Positions 6,977 to 15,175 of a stretch of DNA of 43,906 nt are shown here, one piece after another. The notes beneath the pieces were generated by a model that worked only from the letters and a program-made list of their open reading frames with translations, ran no database searches and was not told the DNA's origin. The position numbers and the translations under genes were made by a program. Position 1 is the first letter of the stretch. Each line of letters begins with the position of its first letter. This stretch comes from Streptomyces milbemycinicus. GTDB lineage: Bacteria; Actinomycetota; Actinomycetes; Streptomycetales; Streptomycetaceae. The stretch is from the NCBI RefSeq assembly GCF_002154605.1, contig NZ_MUNE01000227.1, positions 1 to 43,906 of the forward strand, written 5' to 3'.

Positions 6977-8554
6977 GTGACGGTGGCCGTGGACGAACTG
7001 GAGCACCTGGACGACCAGGAGGTCTACCGGCAACTGGAGGCGGCGCGGCGCGCCATGAGCGCGGACCTGCTGCGTGATCCGGTGACGCTCGCTCGCGGCC
7101 TCGACCGCAACTTCCGGATGCGCCCGCACCTGAAGATCATCGGTGAGGCTCTCGCCGAGGTAGGGCGCGGTGAACAGGACCGGCTGCTGATCCTGACCCC
7201 GCCCCAGGTCGGCAAGTCCACCACCGTGGCCGAGTGGTTCCCGTTCTGGTGGCTGTGCACCTACCCCATGGACCGGGTGGCAGTCACGTCGTACGGCGAT
7301 GACCTGGCGCTGCGCCGTGGCAAGAAGATCCGCTCGTACGTCGAGGAGTTCGGCGACGAGTGGGAGCTGTACCTGCGCGCCGGATCGGGGGCGATGCAGG
7401 ACTGGGAAGTCACCAAGGCCGGCGGCGTCCGCTCGGTGTCGGTCGGTAAGGGCCTCACCGGCCACACGGTGAACCTGCTGATCATCGACGACCCGCACAA
7501 GGACCGCGCCGACGCCGAGTCGGAGGCATCCCGCCGGGCGCTGCACGACTGGTACTCGTCGGCCGCCCTGTCGCGTCTCCAGCCGGACCGCAGCGCCGTC
7601 GTGGTGATCCAGACCAGGTGGCACCCCGACGACTTCGCGGGGCGCCGCATCCAGGAAGAGGGCCGCATCGAGGACGGCGGCCGGTGGAAGGTGATCCACC
7701 TCCCCGCGGTCGCCGACCCGAAGTTCGGGCCCGATCCGCTCGGCCGCGAACCTGGCGAGCCGCTGCCCCACCCGAAGATCGCCAGCCGAAACGTGGCAAG
7801 GCTGCGCGGGTGGTGGGCGAACAAGAAGGCAACATCGATCGTCCGTGACTGGCACGCCCTCTACCAGGGGGACCCCCAGCCCGCAGAAGGAGCGCTCGTG
7901 TCGGAGGAACTGCTGCGCCTGCTGCGGGACACCACGACCGTCGTGGAGCCGCAGAAGATCGCCGTCGCCATCGACCCCTCCGGTGGCGGCCGGGACGTCG
8001 CCGGCGTCATCGGCGGATTCCTCGGCGACGACGGCCGCGTATGGATCACCGACGACGTCTCCGCAGCTATGTCCTCGGCCGACTGGTCCACTGCGGCGTG
8101 CCGGCTCGCGCACCGCACGAACGCGTCGATCATCTACGTCGAGTGGAACTTCGGCCGCGACATGTGCGTCCTCGCCATCCAGACGTCATGGGAGAAGCTC
8201 CAGAACGACGGGGAGATCCCCAAGAACGTCCTGATGCCCGCCATCGCCCCCGTCCGCGCCAAGCAGGGCAAGCTGCTCCGCGCGGAGCCGATCGCCCAGC
8301 AGATGGTTCAGGACAAGGTCCGCTTCCGGGGCGTGTTCACCGACATGGAACGCGAGTGGAGCACCTGGCAGTCCACGGACCCCGACAGCCCCGGCCGTAT
8401 CGACGCCTCCTGCATCCTCGTGTACGGCCTGATCCCCGAGGCCAACGCAGGCGCCATCGTCCACGCCCCGCTGCCCACCGCCCCGCAGCCGGGCGGCCAG
8501 GCGGGCGGCCGGCCGGGCGGTGCGGCGTCGGCGTACGGGCGCCGCATCGGCTGA
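6977..8554 (+). CDS. Terminase large subunit (ATPase and nuclease)
   Basis: GTG start, 525 residues. It powers DNA translocation into the prohead and cuts concatemers. The ATPase domain has a Walker A motif TPPQVGKST at 74-82 and a Walker B motif LLIIDDP at 167-173, with WYSSAALSRL and VVVIQTRWHPDD as the usual following strands. The RNase H-like nuclease domain shows AIDPSGG (catalytic Asp 333), VEWNFG (Glu 389) and RIDAS (Asp 476). A Gly/Pro-rich tail ends the protein. Length and motif order are standard for siphoviral TerL. It is co-transcribed with the small subunit. Confidence 0.97.
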   Translation: MTVAVDELEHLDDQEVYRQLEAARRAMSADLLRDPVTLARGLDRNFRMRPHLKIIGEALAEVGRGEQDRLLILTPPQVGKSTTVAEWFPFWWLCTYPMDRVAVTSYGDDLALRRGKKIRSYVEEFGDEWELYLRAGSGAMQDWEVTKAGGVRSVSVGKGLTGHTVNLLIIDDPHKDRADAESEASRRALHDWYSSAALSRLQPDRSAVVVIQTRWHPDDFAGRRIQEEGRIEDGGRWKVIHLPAVADPKFGPDPLGREPGEPLPHPKIASRNVARLRGWWANKKATSIVRDWHALYQGDPQPAEGALVSEELLRLLRDTTTVVEPQKIAVAIDPSGGGRDVAGVIGGFLGDDGRVWITDDVSAAMSSADWSTAACRLAHRTNASIIYVEWNFGRDMCVLAIQTSWEKLQNDGEIPKNVLMPAIAPVRAKQGKLLRAEPIAQQMVQDKVRFRGVFTDMEREWSTWQSTDPDSPGRIDASCILVYGLIPEANAGAIVHAPLPTAPQPGGQAGGRPGGAASAYGRRIG

Positions 8555-8639
8555 CCACACACCAACGCGCACTACGCACGCAGTTGTGCGCAGTATCCTT
8601 ACCGCCGTTCCTGACCTGGGATCTTGACGGAGGCGGCCT

Positions 8640-8972
8640 GTGATCTCTCTGCCCGTGCTTGCACTACTCGGCTTCGCCTCATACCGGGCGACCCAGCTCG
8701 GGGTCCATGACTCGCTCCTCGACGGCCCGCGCGAGCGCGGCGCCGCCTGGCACGCAAACAACCTCGGCTCGAAGCCCCGTGCGTTCGTGATGCAGCTGAT
8801 CAGCTGCATCTACTGTCTCGGGTTTTGGCTTTCCGGCGTGACCCTCCTCGTCTACCTCCTCGCCACCGACAGCTGGGGGAACGCGTCGTGGCTCGTCCAC
8901 GGCATCGAATGGTTCGCGGTGGCCGGCGTGCAGGCCCTCCTGAACCGCCGCGACGACACGTTCAGCGGGTGA
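8640..8972 (+). CDS. DUF1360-type small membrane protein
   Basis: GTG 8640 has GGAGG at 8629-8633. The 110-residue protein opens with a hydrophobic segment (LPVLALLGFASYRATQL) and contains ISCIYCLGFWLSGVTLLVYLL near residues 54-75. The C-x2-C-x-GFW pattern is characteristic of DUF1360, and a third hydrophobic helix follows near the end. It is probably an inner-membrane protein of unknown function, here between terminase and portal. A TATCCT box at 8594-8599 in the 85-base gap upstream could be a promoter -10, but no -35 is evident. The stop overlaps the portal start (GTGA). Confidence 0.75.
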   Translation: MISLPVLALLGFASYRATQLGVHDSLLDGPRERGAAWHANNLGSKPRAFVMQLISCIYCLGFWLSGVTLLVYLLATDSWGNASWLVHGIEWFAVAGVQALLNRRDDTFSG

Positions 8973-10714
8973 CCGTGTCTCCTCGTCAGCTCACCGCGGC
9001 GGCCTCCCGCTACAGCGTCAAGACCACCAACAGCAGGGCCGGACGAACCGACACCTCATGGCAGCAAGAGGCGTGGCGGTTCTTCAAAGAGGTGCCCGAG
9101 GTCCGCTTCGCCGGTACGTGGGTGGGCAACGCCATGTCCGGCGTCACCCTGTACGCAGGGCGCCGCGCCGACGACGGCACGATCGAACGGGCCCCCGACA
9201 ACCACCCGGCCAGTGAGATCGTCCGCGAGATCGCAGGCGGCCCCGACGGGCAGTCCAACCTCCTCGGCGACTTCGGCCCCCACCTGGTCGTCGCGGGTGA
9301 GGGCTGGATCGTCGTCCGGCCCACCGCCGACGACACGAACGCGATCGACGGCTACGACTGGCGGGTCCTGTCCACGCGTGAGGTGAAGCAGCAGGGCGGC
9401 GGGAAGCTGACCGCTGAGGTCGACGGCGAAGACATACCGATCCCGCCGTACGACCCGAACGCCGAACCCGACCCGATGGCGCCGATCGCGATACGCGTGT
9501 GGAAGCCGTCCCCGGACCGGCACATTGAGGCCGACAGCCCCGTCCGCTCCAGCCTCGTCCTCCTCGAAGAGCTCCAGCTGCTCAACGCGGCCGTCGCCGC
9601 CATCGCCCGGTCCCGCATCACCGGCCGGGGCGTCCTCCTCGTACCCAAGGGCACCAGGTTCCCCACCTCGCCCGGCACGGCCGGCGACGCCGAGGATGAC
9701 CTGCTTGAAGTGTTCCTCGAGGTCGCCTCCACCGCGATCCGTGAACCCGACAGCGCGGCGGCGACAGTGCCGATCATCCTCGAGGTCCCGGCCGAGGTGA
9801 TCAGCGACATCAAGTGGCTGTCGTTCGAGTCGAACTTCGACGAGCTCGCCCTGAAGTTGCGGGACGAGGCGATCCGCCGCTTTGCGAACGGTCTGGAAGT
9901 CCCGGCCGAAATCCTGTTGGGCTTGTCGGACGCGAACCACTGGTCGGCGTGGGCCATCTCCGCTGAAGCGGTCCGCCTCGGCGTCGAACCCCGCCTGGCG
10001 ATCGTCTGCCACGCCCTCACCACCCAGTGGCTGCGACCCCTCCTCGAAGACCAGGCCGTCGAAGACCCCGACGAGTGGCTCGTCTGGTATGACACCAGCC
10101 AGCTCCGCGTCCAGGCCAACCGCGCCCAGACCGCGCTCGAAGCGTTCCAAGCCGGCCTGATCTCCGCCGCCGCCGCGCGCCGCGAAACAGGCTTCGACGA
10201 AGCCGACGCCCCCACCGCCGACGAGGCCACCCCGAACCGCAACGCCGACCAAGCGCCCGCCGACGATGACGAGGAGACGCCGAGCAACGTGACGACCCTG
10301 CCCGTTGGTGAGACGACCAGCATCCCCGACACCCTCCCCGCCGCCGCCGTCCAGCCCGAACGCGTCCTCGCCGCCGTCGACGGGCTGATCTGGGCCGCCC
10401 TCCAAGCAGCCGGGGAACGCCTGCGGAACAAGCCCGCTTGCCCCCGCAGCGAGCGTGCCCGCGCCCGCGAGATCGTCCCGGCCGAGCTCCACACCGTGTT
10501 CCCCGTCGAGCCGGACATGGTCGACGCCTGGCATCTCCTCGACGGCGCCTGGGCCCGCGTCCCCGAGATCGCCCGCCGCTACGGCCTCAACCCCGACTGC
10601 CTGGCCGGTGTCCTCGACGACTATGCGCGAGCCCTGATCGCCGCCCGGCACCCGCACACCTACGAGGACACGGCGCGTGTACTGCGCGCCCCGTGCATCG
10701 CCGAGGCCGCGTGA
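8969..10714 (+). CDS. Portal protein
   Basis: Starts at GTG 8969 overlapping the preceding TGA; GTG 8975 is an alternative. The 581-residue protein shows actinophage portal features: SWQQEAWRFFKEVPEVRFAGTWVGNAMS near residue 30-55, a VRSSLVLLEELQLLNAAVAAIARSR helix around 190-215, DIKWLSFESNFDELALKLRDEAIRRFANGLEVPAEILLG near 280-315, and HWSAWAISAEAVRLGVEP just after. A Pro/Asp-rich linker precedes an extra C-terminal domain of about 130 residues. The portal forms the dodecameric DNA channel at one capsid vertex. Placement between terminase and MuF is standard. The stop overlaps the next GTG. Confidence 0.93.
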   Translation: MTVSPRQLTAAASRYSVKTTNSRAGRTDTSWQQEAWRFFKEVPEVRFAGTWVGNAMSGVTLYAGRRADDGTIERAPDNHPASEIVREIAGGPDGQSNLLGDFGPHLVVAGEGWIVVRPTADDTNAIDGYDWRVLSTREVKQQGGGKLTAEVDGEDIPIPPYDPNAEPDPMAPIAIRVWKPSPDRHIEADSPVRSSLVLLEELQLLNAAVAAIARSRITGRGVLLVPKGTRFPTSPGTAGDAEDDLLEVFLEVASTAIREPDSAAATVPIILEVPAEVISDIKWLSFESNFDELALKLRDEAIRRFANGLEVPAEILLGLSDANHWSAWAISAEAVRLGVEPRLAIVCHALTTQWLRPLLEDQAVEDPDEWLVWYDTSQLRVQANRAQTALEAFQAGLISAAAARRETGFDEADAPTADEATPNRNADQAPADDDEETPSNVTTLPVGETTSIPDTLPAAAVQPERVLAAVDGLIWAALQAAGERLRNKPACPRSERARAREIVPAELHTVFPVEPDMVDAWHLLDGAWARVPEIARRYGLNPDCLAGVLDDYARALIAARHPHTYEDTARVLRAPCIAEAA

Positions 10715-10911
10715 ACAGCAGGGAAGCGCGCGTCACCGTCACCGTGGCCACCAGCCGGCCACGGCCGAAGTGGTGCCCGGACTGTAAGGCCAACACAGCC
10801 CTCGCCGTCGACGTGTACGCGCTCTTCCCCACCGGCGTGACGTACGTGACCACCGTCGCCATCTGCGAGATCTGCGACGACCCAGACGACCCGGAGGTGA
10901 ACCGTGGCTGA
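10711..10911 (+). CDS. Small zinc-ribbon-like protein
   Basis: This 66-residue protein starts at GTG 10711 inside the portal stop (GTGA) and overlaps the next gene by eight bases, so translation is coupled on both sides. It has two Cys pairs, CPDC at about 22-25 and CEIC at about 53-56, separated by a beta-like segment ALAVDVYALFPTGVTYVTTV. This is consistent with one four-Cys zinc site. No specific family is recognised. Confidence 0.75.
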   Translation: MNSREARVTVTVATSRPRPKWCPDCKANTALAVDVYALFPTGVTYVTTVAICEICDDPDDPEVNRG

Positions 10912-13900
10912 CCCGCTCGACGCGCTCACCGCGGCCGAACAGACCCTCGCCGAAGAGGTGCGCGCCGTCCTGGACGACGTCGCCGCCGAGATAGCGGGCG
11001 AACTGGCCGATGCGACAGAGATCGTCGCCGCCCGGTTCTCCCTCGCCCGCATCGGCCACATGTGGACGCAGCGTGTGCCCCGCATCGTGCGCCGTCTCCT
11101 CGGCGTAGCCGAAACCGCCGGCCAGCACGCGGCGAGCGACGTGGACGCCGAACTACCCGACGGCTGGGACGACCTCCCCGGTCGCCACGACCGTGGCGAC
11201 GACCTGCCCGCCTCCCTCGGCTCGTACGTCACCGACACCGAGCACCTCCTACGCGCCATCGGTGACCGGCTCACCCAGGCCGCCGTCGCCGAGCTCGCCG
11301 CAGGCCTCGACGCAGGCGAGGACATCGCCCAGCTCCGGACCCGGCTGCGCGCCCTGTTCTCCCAAGAAGGCGCCCAGCTCGGCGAGACCCGCGAGGAACG
11401 CGTCGCCCGCACCGAGTCCACCCGCGCGTGGAACGCCGCCACCCTCGCCGCCGCCGAAGACCTCACCGGCGAAGGCCGCCCCCTCGTCAAGCAGTGGCAG
11501 ACCCGCCACGACACGACGGTCCGCGACGCACATGACGACGTCGACGGGCAACTCCGCCTCCTCCACGAGGCATTCACCGTCGCCGGCGTCTCCATGGCCT
11601 ACCCCGGCGACCCGACCGCGCCGCCCGAGCTCACCGTCAACTGCCGGTGCATCCTGCGACTCGCACCAGAACAGCAGGCTTCCGCCTACGAATCTCAGGA
11701 ACCCTCATCGGCCGATCTTTCAGATCCACGGAACCCAAGGGAAGAGACGGCCGCAGCAGATGGGAGTCACCTCATGGGCGGCATGATCGCGCTTCTGCCA
11801 CGCGACGAAGACGCACAGTTCCTCGCCCTCCCCGACGGCGAGGACGCCGGAGAGCTGCACTGCACGCTGTGGTTCCTCGGCGACGACGCCGCCCAGTGGA
11901 CCGAGGACCAGCAGAACGAACTGGTCGCCAACATCCGCGCCCAGGCCGCCGACCTGACCGGCCCCGTGGTCGCCCGCGCGTTCGGCGTGAACCACTGGAA
12001 CCCCGACTCCGACTCCCCGGCCTGGGTGTGGGCTATCGGCGACGACCGCGACCACGACGGCCCCAACCTGCACGACGCCCGCGCCCTCGCCGTCCAAGCC
12101 CTCGAAGACACCCACGAGCGGCCGGAGACACCGGTCCAGCACTCGCCGTGGGTCGCCCACGTCACCGGCGCCTACTCGGCCGACACGTGGCCGTTCGACC
12201 CGATGTGCGAGCGGCTCGGACCGATCACCTACGACCGGATCCGCGTCTCGTTCGCCGACGACCACCACGACATCCCGCTCGGCCCCCCAGAGGAGGAGCC
12301 CCCCATGGCCACACCCACGCAGGCGGAGGAAGCGCCACCGTCCCCGCCCGTCCGTACCTGGTCCACCCCGGACGGTGCCGCGCTCGCCTTCGAGAACGAG
12401 CAGACCGGCGACGGCCGCGTGTTCGCCCCCAGCGCCCTCTACTGGGACGGCTCCGGCCCGTGGCCGCTCCAGTACGCCGAAGCCATGGGCGAAGGACACC
12501 ACGGCGCCGAACTCGCAGGCGCCATCCAGACCCTCGGCCGGGAAGGCAACCGCATCACCGGCAGCGGCGTCCTGTACCTGACGCAGCCCGCCGGATACGA
12601 CGCGGCGCTGCTCCTCGACCAGGAAGCCCCGCTCGGGGTGTCCGTCGACCTGGACGACGCCGACGTGCAACTCGTCGACACAACCGCCAACCCCGAAGAC
12701 GCAGATGCCGGGCCGCCGTTCCTGGAAGCGTCGTTCGCGTCCGCCAGCGTCATGCGCCTCGCCGACGGCGCGTGGATGATCACCGCCCGCAGCCGCGCCG
12801 ACTGGACCGCCTCCGGCGTTGAGATGGCCCACAGCGCCCGCTCAGTGATGCTGTTCACCAGCCCCGGCGGCACCATCACCGCCGCGACCGCCCGCCGCGT
12901 CTTCGGCGACCAGATCACCGCGGCCGCCGGCGACTCCGACCCCGGCGAGGGCGTCGTCTTCCACGAGGAGAAGTCCGGCGACTACCTCATACGGTTCACC
13001 CGGGCCCGGCTGCGCGGCGCCACTCTCGTCGCGATGCCCGCCTACTCCAAGGCCCGCATCGTTCTCGACCCGATCGACGAGCAGACGGCATCCGCCCCCG
13101 TGCTGGTGGCGTCCTCGGGCGACGGCCACGAGCGGGTCGTCACCTACGTGCGCACCTCCCCGACACCGGTCAGCCCCCGCCACCTCTCCCAGAAGCTCGG
13201 CATGAGCCTCGACCAGGTCCACGCCCACCTCAACCGCGCCCTGGAGGCGGGCAGCGTCGTACGGATCGCCCGAGGCCTCTACGTCGGCGCATCCACCCTC
13301 CCCGAGGGTGAGATCACCGCGGCAGCGGTTGGAGACCTCGACCTGCCGGTCCACGACGACCGCGACGCGGCCTGGGACGGGAGCAAGGCCGGTACGCGCA
13401 TCCTCGACTGGGCCACCGACGACCGGGGCAACGTCGACCCCGACAAGCTCGCCCAAGCGTTCCTCTACCGCGACCCCGACAAGGACCCGGCCACGGTCGG
13501 CGCCTACAAGCTGCCCTTCGCCGACGTGTTCACCGACGGCTCCACGCAGCGCCTGGAGATCGTCGCCGACGGCGTGTTGTCCGTCGCCGCTGTTCTCGAA
13601 GGCTCGTTGGGCGGCGTCGACCTCCCCGACGACGACCGCAAGGAGATACGCGCCCGGGTCGAGGACCTGTACGCCAAGCTCGCGAAGGACTTCGACGACC
13701 CGACACTCACCCCGCCTTGGACGGACGAGGCCACGGCCGCCGCAGCCCTCGACGCCCTGTACGACGAGCGCGGCGCCGAACTTGTCGCGTCCGCCTGGCA
13801 GGCGATGCAGTCCGAGAAGCCGATGCCAGCCGCCTGGTTCCGTGAGCCCACCCCAGAGGAACTGCCCCCGGGCAGCGGAGGCGTCCACATCGTCGACGGC

Positions 13901-14668
13901 CGTGCCTACGGGTGGGTCGCCCAGCGCGGCGTACCGCACGCCGCGCACGGCCGGAAGGTCACCATCGAGAAGCTCGCCAAGCGTGGCCTGGACCTGTCCC
14001 ACTTCCTTCGGAGCAGGTTCCGTCTCGACGACGACAGCGAGGTTCGCGCGGGTGCGATGACGATGAACGTGGGCCATCACCGCGACGGCTACGAGTGCGA
14101 AACGTCGGTCTGCCAGTTCGACGACACCCGCACCGTCGCGGCGGTGGTCACCGTCGGCATGAACGAAGGCGGCCTCTGGTTCAGCGGTGCTGCCGCGCCC
14201 TGGCTGTCGCCGTGGGACCGCACTGTGTTCCAGGCGTGCCAGCCCTCATATCACATGACGCAGGGCGCCGACGGGCGGTGGCAGCTCCGCGCCGTGCTCT
14301 CTGTGCCGGTACCCGGGCACTCCTCCCCGCTCACAGCCGCCACGGTCATCGATCGGTCGAACCTCGCGCTCACCGCCGCCGCCCTAGTCATCGACGAGGT
14401 CACCGCCACCAGTCAGCCCCCGGCCGGCGAACCCGAGCCCGAGCACGGCCGCGCCCACGACCAAGCCCCGGCCGCCAGCGTCGTTGAGCAGGTGACGGCT
14501 GCGCTCCTGGAGCCCGGGTTCCTCGACCAGTTCACTGACGCCCTCAAGGCCCGCGAAGAGGCGCGTACCGCCTCCGCGCACGCTGAACTCGCCGAACTCA
14601 CCGCTCGGCTTGCGCCCGTCCGCGCCGAGCTCGCCGCAAGTGCCGCCCCCCAGCAGGAAGGAATCTGA
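10904..14668 (+). CDS. MuF / 2H phosphoesterase / prohead protease polyprotein
   Basis: GTG 10904, 1254 residues. Residues 1-255 are a MuF-type head morphogenesis domain: RTESTRAWNAATLAAA near 169-185, KQWQTRHDTTVRDAHDDVDG, ending in NCRCIL near 246. Residues 290-460 form a 2H phosphoesterase (LigT-like) domain with HCT at 319-321 and HVT at 419-421, the two H-x-T signatures. Residues 480-730 look like a prohead protease, ending LVAMPAYSKARIV; the usual Ser before the LV is Thr here (707). A winged-helix-like segment (743-800), a DUF6582-like segment beginning WDGSKAGTRILDW (824) and a helical scaffold-like tail (1180-1254) follow. Internal in-frame starts at 11774 and 12305, the latter with AGAGGAGGAG upstream, suggest that shorter products are also made. 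Confidence 0.85.
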   Translation: MADPLDALTAAEQTLAEEVRAVLDDVAAEIAGELADATEIVAARFSLARIGHMWTQRVPRIVRRLLGVAETAGQHAASDVDAELPDGWDDLPGRHDRGDDLPASLGSYVTDTEHLLRAIGDRLTQAAVAELAAGLDAGEDIAQLRTRLRALFSQEGAQLGETREERVARTESTRAWNAATLAAAEDLTGEGRPLVKQWQTRHDTTVRDAHDDVDGQLRLLHEAFTVAGVSMAYPGDPTAPPELTVNCRCILRLAPEQQASAYESQEPSSADLSDPRNPREETAAADGSHLMGGMIALLPRDEDAQFLALPDGEDAGELHCTLWFLGDDAAQWTEDQQNELVANIRAQAADLTGPVVARAFGVNHWNPDSDSPAWVWAIGDDRDHDGPNLHDARALAVQALEDTHERPETPVQHSPWVAHVTGAYSADTWPFDPMCERLGPITYDRIRVSFADDHHDIPLGPPEEEPPMATPTQAEEAPPSPPVRTWSTPDGAALAFENEQTGDGRVFAPSALYWDGSGPWPLQYAEAMGEGHHGAELAGAIQTLGREGNRITGSGVLYLTQPAGYDAALLLDQEAPLGVSVDLDDADVQLVDTTANPEDADAGPPFLEASFASASVMRLADGAWMITARSRADWTASGVEMAHSARSVMLFTSPGGTITAATARRVFGDQITAAAGDSDPGEGVVFHEEKSGDYLIRFTRARLRGATLVAMPAYSKARIVLDPIDEQTASAPVLVASSGDGHERVVTYVRTSPTPVSPRHLSQKLGMSLDQVHAHLNRALEAGSVVRIARGLYVGASTLPEGEITAAAVGDLDLPVHDDRDAAWDGSKAGTRILDWATDDRGNVDPDKLAQAFLYRDPDKDPATVGAYKLPFADVFTDGSTQRLEIVADGVLSVAAVLEGSLGGVDLPDDDRKEIRARVEDLYAKLAKDFDDPTLTPPWTDEATAAAALDALYDERGAELVASAWQAMQSEKPMPAAWFREPTPEELPPGSGGVHIVDGRAYGWVAQRGVPHAAHGRKVTIEKLAKRGLDLSHFLRSRFRLDDDSEVRAGAMTMNVGHHRDGYECETSVCQFDDTRTVAAVVTVGMNEGGLWFSGAAAPWLSPWDRTVFQACQPSYHMTQGADGRWQLRAVLSVPVPGHSSPLTAATVIDRSNLALTAAALVIDEVTATSQPPAGEPEPEHGRAHDQAPAASVVEQVTAALLEPGFLDQFTDALKAREEARTASAHAELAELTARLAPVRAELAASAAPQQEGI
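12305..14668 (+). CDS. Probable internal-start product: protease and scaffold part only
   Basis: Within the polyprotein, AGAGGAGGAG at about 12289-12298 lies just upstream of in-frame ATG 12305. This is as good a ribosome site as any in the window. A product of 787 residues would carry protease, winged-helix, DUF6582-like and C-terminal helical scaffold parts without MuF or 2H domains. Nested starts in protease/scaffold genes are known from lambda (C and Nu3). A weaker site, GGGAG before ATG 11774, would give a product beginning with the 2H domain. Confidence 0.5.
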   Translation: MATPTQAEEAPPSPPVRTWSTPDGAALAFENEQTGDGRVFAPSALYWDGSGPWPLQYAEAMGEGHHGAELAGAIQTLGREGNRITGSGVLYLTQPAGYDAALLLDQEAPLGVSVDLDDADVQLVDTTANPEDADAGPPFLEASFASASVMRLADGAWMITARSRADWTASGVEMAHSARSVMLFTSPGGTITAATARRVFGDQITAAAGDSDPGEGVVFHEEKSGDYLIRFTRARLRGATLVAMPAYSKARIVLDPIDEQTASAPVLVASSGDGHERVVTYVRTSPTPVSPRHLSQKLGMSLDQVHAHLNRALEAGSVVRIARGLYVGASTLPEGEITAAAVGDLDLPVHDDRDAAWDGSKAGTRILDWATDDRGNVDPDKLAQAFLYRDPDKDPATVGAYKLPFADVFTDGSTQRLEIVADGVLSVAAVLEGSLGGVDLPDDDRKEIRARVEDLYAKLAKDFDDPTLTPPWTDEATAAAALDALYDERGAELVASAWQAMQSEKPMPAAWFREPTPEELPPGSGGVHIVDGRAYGWVAQRGVPHAAHGRKVTIEKLAKRGLDLSHFLRSRFRLDDDSEVRAGAMTMNVGHHRDGYECETSVCQFDDTRTVAAVVTVGMNEGGLWFSGAAAPWLSPWDRTVFQACQPSYHMTQGADGRWQLRAVLSVPVPGHSSPLTAATVIDRSNLALTAAALVIDEVTATSQPPAGEPEPEHGRAHDQAPAASVVEQVTAALLEPGFLDQFTDALKAREEARTASAHAELAELTARLAPVRAELAASAAPQQEGI

Positions 14669-14673
14669 CCCCC

Positions 14674-14826
14674 ATGCCGTGCGCCTGCCAGAAGAACAAG
14701 ACCCAGTACGAGGTCATCGACGCCGCGGGCACCCGCGTCTTCGGACCCACCCCGTACAAGACCACCGCAGACGCCATGGCCGCGCGTGGCGAGGGCCGCA
14801 CCGTCCGCGAAGTCGCCAAGAAGTAG
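14674..14826 (+). CDS. Tiny Cys-rich protein (MPCACQKN start)
   Basis: This 50-residue protein starts at ATG 14674, with GGAAGGAA ten bases upstream. It opens MPCACQKNKTQYEVIDAAG and continues with a KTTADAMAARG helix and a VREVAKK end. Its stop TAG lies inside the ribosome site of the next gene. The opening Cys pair, the Lys-rich patch and a (T)xYxVxxxxG strand are shared with the downstream neighbour, so the two look like distant paralogues. Proteins of this size between protease and capsid are often decoration or connector-type factors, but nothing proves that here. Confidence 0.7.
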   Translation: MPCACQKNKTQYEVIDAAGTRVFGPTPYKTTADAMAARGEGRTVREVAKK

Positions 14827-14836
14827 GAGGCCCCCT

Positions 14837-15061
14837 ATGGGATGCGGCTGCGGCGGCGTCCGCAAGCAGTCCACCGGCGCACGCGCTGCCACTCGCAAGG
14901 GCAAGACCACGTATCAGGTCGTCCTTGACGGCGGGAACGGTCGCGTCGCCTTCACCACCACCAACGTGACACTCGCGGGCAGCGTGTCCGTCAACTACCC
15001 GGGCAGCGTCGTGCTCCCGCTCGGCGCCACCAACACCCCGCCCGCGGCCACGAAGGCGTGA
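14837..15061 (+). CDS. Tiny Cys-rich protein (MGCGCGG start)
   Basis: ATG 14837 follows AGGAGG at 14825-14830, which overlaps the previous stop codon, so the pair is tightly coupled. The 74-residue protein begins MGCGCGGVRKQSTGA, has a basic patch and TTYQVVLDGGNGRVAF, then a small beta-rich C-terminal half (GSVSVNYPGSVVLPLGATN). The pattern parallels the preceding 50-residue protein. It lies directly before a hairpin and the capsid leader. Probably a head-associated accessory protein; function unknown. Confidence 0.7.
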   Translation: MGCGCGGVRKQSTGARAATRKGKTTYQVVLDGGNGRVAFTTTNVTLAGSVSVNYPGSVVLPLGATNTPPAATKA

Positions 15062-15072
15062 GCACACCGCAT

Positions 15073-15105
15073 GGCGGCCAGCCTTGACACACAGGGCTGG
15101 CCGCC
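15073..15105 (+). terminator. 11-bp perfect hairpin before the capsid leader
   Basis: GGCGGCCAGCC (15073-15083) pairs perfectly with GGCTGGCCGCC (15095-15105) around TTGACACACAG. It follows the stop at 15061 and ends nine bases before the TAATAT box of the capsid leader, so it may insulate capsid transcription from the upstream operon. Confidence 0.65.
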
Positions 15106-15113
15106 TCGTCGGC

Positions 15114-15175
15114 TAATATGCCTGGCAGTCGCTGGTTTAGGGCCGGACTCCTGCGAAGTATCAGGAGTCCCGTAC
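15114..15175 (+). promoter_or_regulatory. Late leader element, copy 1 (capsid)
   Basis: The family pattern is a TAnnnT box, 12-16 nt, GGTTNTGGGCC(G)GG, a hairpin over the ribosome site, then the start codon. Here TAATAT is at 15114-15119 and GGTTTAGGGCCGG starts at 15134. A nine-base-pair hairpin GGACTCCTG (15145-15153) / CAGGAGTCC (15162-15170) has the AGGAG ribosome site in its right arm. The capsid ATG is at 15176. Confidence 0.7.

Noticed and set aside
15084..15119. TTGACA...TAATAT as a standard sigma-70 promoter for the capsid
   Set aside because: Spacing is 24 bases instead of about 17, and TTGACA lies in the loop of a perfect terminator-like hairpin.
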